Assembly: GCA_014380205.1 (NCBI GenBank)
Contig: JACMKH010000087.1
Location: 1 to 8,055 of the forward strand
DNA: 8,055 bases
Direction: 5' to 3'
Origin: Sphingomonadaceae bacterium
GTDB taxonomy: Bacteria > Pseudomonadota > Alphaproteobacteria > Sphingomonadales > Sphingomonadaceae
In this document: piece after piece, positions 5,520 to 8,055 of the stretch
Layout of the letters: every line of letters begins with the position of its first letter
Position numbering within the stretch: the first letter of the stretch is position 1
The notes under the pieces: model-generated
Told to the model about the DNA's origin: nothing
Seen by the model: only the letters and a program-made list of their open reading frames with translations
Databases searched by the model: none
Made by a program: the position numbers and the translations under genes

Positions 5520-6221
5520 ATGATGCCCAAGCTCGACGCCTATGACTGGCCCGCCCTCGCCGCCGATCTCGACACGCAAGGCTGGGCGACGCTCCCCGCG
5601 TTGCTCGACGCCGCGCGCTGCGACGCCATGACGGCGCTCTACGACGAGGACGCGCGCTTCCGCAGCCGCGTGGTGATGGCGCGGCACGGCTATGGGCGCG
5701 GCGAATACCGCTATTTCACCTATCCGCTACCGCCCTTGGTCGAGACGATGCGCACCCGGATCTACCCGCGCCTCGCGCCGATCGCCAATGCTTGGCACAA
5801 GCGTATGCGCCTCGCGCCGCGCTTTCCCGCGCGCCACGCCGATTTCCTCGCGCGCTGCCACGCCGCCGGCCAGACGCGCCCGACCCCCGTGATGCTCCGC
5901 TACGGCGCCGGCGACTACAATTGCCTCCACCAGGATCTCTACGGCGCGCACGTCTTCCCGCTCCAGCTGGCTATTCTGCTCTCGAAGCCCGGCGCGGATT
6001 TCGTGGGCGGCGAGTTCGTGCTGACCGAGCAGCGCCCGCGCATGCAGTCGCGCGTCGAGGTCGTCCCGCTCGGCCGGGGCGACGCCGTTGTCTTCGCGGT
6101 CAACAGCCGTCCGGTCGCGGGAGGCCGCGGCGATTACCGCGTCGCGATGCGCCACGGCGTCAGCCGCGTCCGCGCGGGATCGCGCCACACATTGGGCATC
6201 ATCTTCCACGACGCCACCTGA
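5520..6221 (+). CDS. 2OG-Fe(II) oxygenase, COG3826/PF09859 type
   Basis: This 233-aa soluble protein has no signal peptide or membrane segment. Iron-binding motif H137-x-D139 lies in [10 protein letters not shown], and the distal His212 in MRHGVSRV, followed ten residues later by Arg222, which fits the 2-oxoglutarate-binding arginine. Other family blocks are [44 protein letters not shown] and the end [12 protein letters not shown] recognise this as the family Pfam describes as acting on damaged (alkylated) DNA; the true substrate is not established to my knowledge, and protein prolyl hydroxylation is another possibility because the fold is shared. Starts ATG 5520 or 5523; neither has a clear ribosome site. 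It begins 53 bases after the pilus operon and may be read through from it, though no functional link is evident. All catalytic residues are present. Confidence 0.85.
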   Translation: MMPKLDAYDWPALAADLDTQGWATLPALLDAARCDAMTALYDEDARFRSRVVMARHGYGRGEYRYFTYPLPPLVETMRTRIYPRLAPIANAWHKRMRLAPRFPARHADFLARCHAAGQTRPTPVMLRYGAGDYNCLHQDLYGAHVFPLQLAILLSKPGADFVGGEFVLTEQRPRMQSRVEVVPLGRGDAVVFAVNSRPVAGGRGDYRVAMRHGVSRVRAGSRHTLGIIFHDAT

Positions 6222-6238
6222 GCTGGAACCGGCTCTTT
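6220..6238 (+). terminator. Weak terminator-like hairpin at the oxygenase stop codon
   Basis: GAGCTG (6220-6225) pairs with CGGCTC (6230-6235) around loop GAAC, with one T-G wobble, and is followed by TTT. The stem begins inside the TGA stop. The short stem and T run make it a marginal intrinsic terminator. Confidence 0.35.
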
Positions 6239-6288
6239 CATCCGCGTCCGCTTCTTGCCATGACGCGGCGGCAGCAAGGGAGGCGCGC

Positions 6289-6741
6289 ATGGCCGGGCGA
6301 TTCTACGAGGAATGGAGCGTGGGCGACACAATCGCTCATGAGGTCGTCCGCACCGTCACCGAGACGGACAATCTGCTGATCTCGGCGCTCACCCACAACA
6401 CCCAGCCGCTCCACCTCGACGCCGAGGCGGCCAGGGATACCGAGTTCGGCCAAATCCTCGTCAACAGCTGCTTCACCTTCAGCCTGATGGTCGGCGTTTC
6501 GGTCCCCGACACCACGGTCGGCACGCTCGTCGCCAATCTCGGCTTCAACGATGTCGTCTTTCCGGCCCCGGTGTTTATCGGCGACACGCTCAAGACCGAG
6601 ACCGAGGTGATCGCTCTGCGCGAGAGCAAATCGCGCCCGGATGCGGGCCTCGTCACCTTCCGCCATGTCTCGACCAACCAGCGCGGCGAGACCGTCGCGC
6701 GCTGCGAGCGCACCGTGCTGATGCGCAAGCGCCCGGCATGA
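6289..6741 (+). CDS. MaoC-fold acyl-CoA hydratase (dehydratase)
   Basis: This 150-aa protein has the single hot-dog fold of MaoC-like hydratases, which add water to enoyl-CoA. The N-terminal [11 protein letters not shown] is typical. The active-site stretch is [16 protein letters not shown]: His42 matches the catalytic His of PhaJ, but the partner Asp five residues earlier is Asn37 here, and the usual HG of the next motif reads NS ([14 protein letters not shown]). The C-terminal strands include [13 protein letters not shown] and [13 protein letters not shown]. Strong ribosome site GGGAGG (6278-6283), 5 bases before ATG 6289. The stop overlaps the start of the CitE-like lyase (ATGA), so the two are translationally coupled. 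Such pairs occur with itaconyl-/mesaconyl-CoA hydratase plus citramalyl- or malyl-CoA lyase; the substrate cannot be set from sequence alone. Confidence 0.88.
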   Translation: MAGRFYEEWSVGDTIAHEVVRTVTETDNLLISALTHNTQPLHLDAEAARDTEFGQILVNSCFTFSLMVGVSVPDTTVGTLVANLGFNDVVFPAPVFIGDTLKTETEVIALRESKSRPDAGLVTFRHVSTNQRGETVARCERTVLMRKRPA

Positions 6742-7640
6742 CCTTCGATCCGCGCTCCTGGCTGTTCGTGCCGGCCGACAGCGAGCGCAAGATCGCGAAA
6801 GCGATGGCGAGCGCGGCCGACGCGATCATCCTCGATCTCGAGGATTCGGTCGCCGAGGACGTGAAGCCCGAGGCGCGCGAACGCGTCGTCGAGCTGCTCC
6901 GCACGGCGGAGCCAAGCGCGCAGCAGCGCTGGGTGCGGATCAACCCGCTGCCGCAGGGCGGCGCCGAGGCCGATCTCGAGGTGATCACCGCCGCGCGGCC
7001 TCATGGCGTTATGCTCCCCAAGTCCGAGAGCGGCGAGGATGTGAAGCTGCTCGCGCGGCTGCTCGAGCTGCACGAGGGCAGGGCGCGCGTCGCGGCGGGA
7101 ATCCGCATCGCCGCGATCGTCACCGAAACGCCGCGCAGCCTGTTTCATCTCGACAGCTACGGCGGGACGGGGGAGCGCTTGGCCGCGATGACCTGGGGGG
7201 CGGAGGACCTCTCCTCGGCGCTCGGGGCAACGAGCAAGCTCGATGGCGAGGGCAATCTGGCCTTCACCTACCGGATGGCGCGCTCGCTCTGCCTCGCGGG
7301 GGCGGTGGGGGCGGGGGTGCAGCCGGTCGACGGGCTGTGGGGCGACTTCCGCGACGCCGAGGGGCTACGCGCCGACGCCGAGGCGGGGCGGCGCGAGGGC
7401 TTCACCGGCAAGCTCGCGATCCACCCCGATCAGGTCGAGGTGATCAACGCCGCCTTCACGCCCGGCGAGGCGGAAGTCGAGAAGGCGCGGCGCATCGTCG
7501 CGCTGTTCGAGGCCAACCCCGGCGCGGGGACGTTGGGCATGGATGGCAGGATGCTCGATCGGCCGCATCTCGTGCAGGCGCAACGGGTTATTGCGATGGC
7601 GGCGCGAGATCACACCCCCTCCCTGGAAGGGAGGGGTTAA
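6738..7640 (+). CDS. CitE-like acyl-CoA lyase (HpcH/HpaI aldolase family)
   Basis: This 300-aa TIM-barrel protein resembles the CitE beta-like subunits that cleave or form malyl-, citramalyl- or related acyl-CoA. Landmarks: [13 protein letters not shown] (6-18), [10 protein letters not shown] with Asp33, Glu35 and Asp36, WVRINPL with Arg66, VMLPKSE (90-96), VTETPRSL with the Mg ligand Glu129, [14 protein letters not shown] with Mg ligand Asp156, and [19 protein letters not shown] near the C-terminus. With no citrate lyase alpha or gamma genes nearby, a stand-alone lyase acting on free CoA thioesters is more likely than citrate lyase. ATG 6738 overlaps the stop of the hydratase gene, which should supply or use the same hydroxyacyl-CoA. 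Oddity: the last nine residues (HTPSLEGRG) and the TAA stop lie in or next to a REP-like repeat, so the native C-terminus was probably replaced. Confidence 0.9.
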   Translation: MTFDPRSWLFVPADSERKIAKAMASAADAIILDLEDSVAEDVKPEARERVVELLRTAEPSAQQRWVRINPLPQGGAEADLEVITAARPHGVMLPKSESGEDVKLLARLLELHEGRARVAAGIRIAAIVTETPRSLFHLDSYGGTGERLAAMTWGAEDLSSALGATSKLDGEGNLAFTYRMARSLCLAGAVGAGVQPVDGLWGDFRDAEGLRADAEAGRREGFTGKLAIHPDQVEVINAAFTPGEAEVEKARRIVALFEANPGAGTLGMDGRMLDRPHLVQAQRVIAMAARDHTPSLEGRG

Positions 7641-7762
7641 CGGGTGGGTGTAGCGACGGCAGGGGCTCGACGCCCCTGACGGCGCTGTTCCCGGCGGGGC
7701 TGCGCTGCAAGCTCGCGCTGCGCGCTCGCACCCACCCCCGACCCCTCCCTTTCAGGGAGGGG
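7616..7762. repeat. Paired inverted REP-like element
   Basis: Two 40-base arms face each other. The left arm (7616-7655) has CCCCTCCCT, loop GGA, AGGGAGGGG, then GGGTGGGTG (7642-7650) and AGCG. The right arm (7723-7762) is its reverse complement in plan: CGCT, CACCCACCC (7729-7737), then CCCCTCCCT, loop TTC, AGGGAGGGG (7742-7762). Both 9-bp stems are perfect although loops differ, which points to selection for the fold. Between them is a further perfect 7-bp hairpin, CAGGGGC-TCGAC-GCCCCTG (7660-7678). The element separates convergent genes, overlaps the lyase's 3' end, and stops four bases before the mitofilin-like stop codon. No transposase is present; it resembles a BIME/REP pair mobilised in trans. 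Confidence 0.85.
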
Positions 7763-7766
7763 AGGC

Positions 7767-8055
7767 CTACTCCGCTGCCTCCTCCACCGCCGCTTCGGCC
7801 TCGCGCTCCCTGCGCCGCGCCATCCGCGGCTCGATCAGCGCGACTGTCTCGATCCGGTCGAGCGCGTTCCTCGCCGCAACATAGCGGCGCGCGTCGGCGA
7901 TCCATTGCGCCGCCGCCGCCTGTCCGGGTAGCCGCAGCACCTCGGCGAGCGCCGAATCGACCTGGCCCGCGTTGAGCTTGTCGCGCGCGCGCTGGAGCCG
8001 GTCCGAGGGCGCGGGCGAGGGCGTCGCGGGCGTCGCGGGCGAGGTGACGCTCGGG
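7767..8055 (-). CDS. Mitofilin-like inner-membrane protein (COG4223), C-terminal part
   Basis: The last 96 codons, stop included, of a gene that runs off the right edge. Visible: a Pro/Ala/Ser/Thr linker (SPATPATPSPAPSD), then a helical domain DRLQRARDKLNAGQVDSALAEVLRLPGQAAAAQWIADARRYVAARNALDRIETVALI, and a charged tail (MARRREREAEAAVEEAAE). LPG followed by W-x3-AR and AxxALDxIE is the pattern I know from the C-terminal mitofilin domain of alphaproteobacterial COG4223 proteins, bacterial relatives of Mic60, often near hemD; a membrane anchor and coiled coil would lie in the missing part. It is convergent with the lyase gene across the repeat. The linker DNA contains a tandem 9-base duplication (8021-8038). 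The assignment rests on a short fragment. Confidence 0.65.
   Translation of the reverse strand, partial: PSVTSPATPATPSPAPSDRLQRARDKLNAGQVDSALAEVLRLPGQAAAAQWIADARRYVAARNALDRIETVALIEPRMARRREREAEAAVEEAAE

Noticed and set aside
1..8055. CRISPR array, transposase, integrase or phage genes
   Set aside because: No regularly spaced repeats and no frame with such motifs on either strand; the only mobile-type element is the REP-like pair near 7616-7762.

Overview
This window is GC-rich and densely coded, with C/G at most third codon positions and GTG as well as ATG starts. It looks like an alphaproteobacterial chromosome, most likely Sphingomonadales. The support is a YbbN/CnoX-type thioredoxin that keeps CGPC, a COG4223 (mitofilin/Mic60-like) C-terminus, a compact Csu-type pilus operon, and GGGAGGGG hairpin repeats of a kind I associate with sphingomonad genomes. 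The taxonomic call is inference from gene content, not a database match.

Layout. (1) 1-591, minus strand: N-terminal 197 codons of a thioredoxin-TPR co-chaperone, cut by the window edge. (2) 745-819, plus strand: tRNA-Gly(GCC) with encoded CCA. (3) 820-1439: a 620-base, less GC-rich stretch. It holds a probable 91-aa secreted protein (999-1274) whose two ends resemble the ends of a Csu pilin, a direct repeat with CtrA-like half-sites (1291-1329), and a terminator-like hairpin (1353-1374) in front of the pilus operon. (4) 1440-5466: a four-gene archaic chaperone-usher (Csu-type) operon: major pilin, periplasmic chaperone, outer-membrane usher and a second, probable tip, single-domain pilin. 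All four are closely packed (1-base gap, 20-base overlap, ATGA overlap). (5) 5520-6221: a 2OG-Fe(II) oxygenase of the COG3826/PF09859 type. (6) 6289-7640: a MaoC-fold hydratase and a CitE-like (HpcH/HpaI) lyase overlapping by ATGA, probably working in sequence on a branched or dicarboxylic acyl-CoA. (7) 7616-7762: an inverted pair of 40-base REP-like arms that supplies the last codons and stop of the lyase gene. (8) 7767-8055, minus strand: C-terminus of a mitofilin-like inner-membrane protein.

How it works together. The pilus operon is self-contained but minimal: one polymerising subunit, one chaperone, one usher and one subunit that appears unable to donate a strand and so should cap the tip. 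Acinetobacter csu has additional minor pilins and a two-domain tip adhesin. The most unusual item is the small pilin-like protein encoded just upstream. The hydratase/lyase pair is a separate metabolic unit. The oxygenase is an apparently independent gene lying between the two. I found no CRISPR, transposase, integrase or phage gene.
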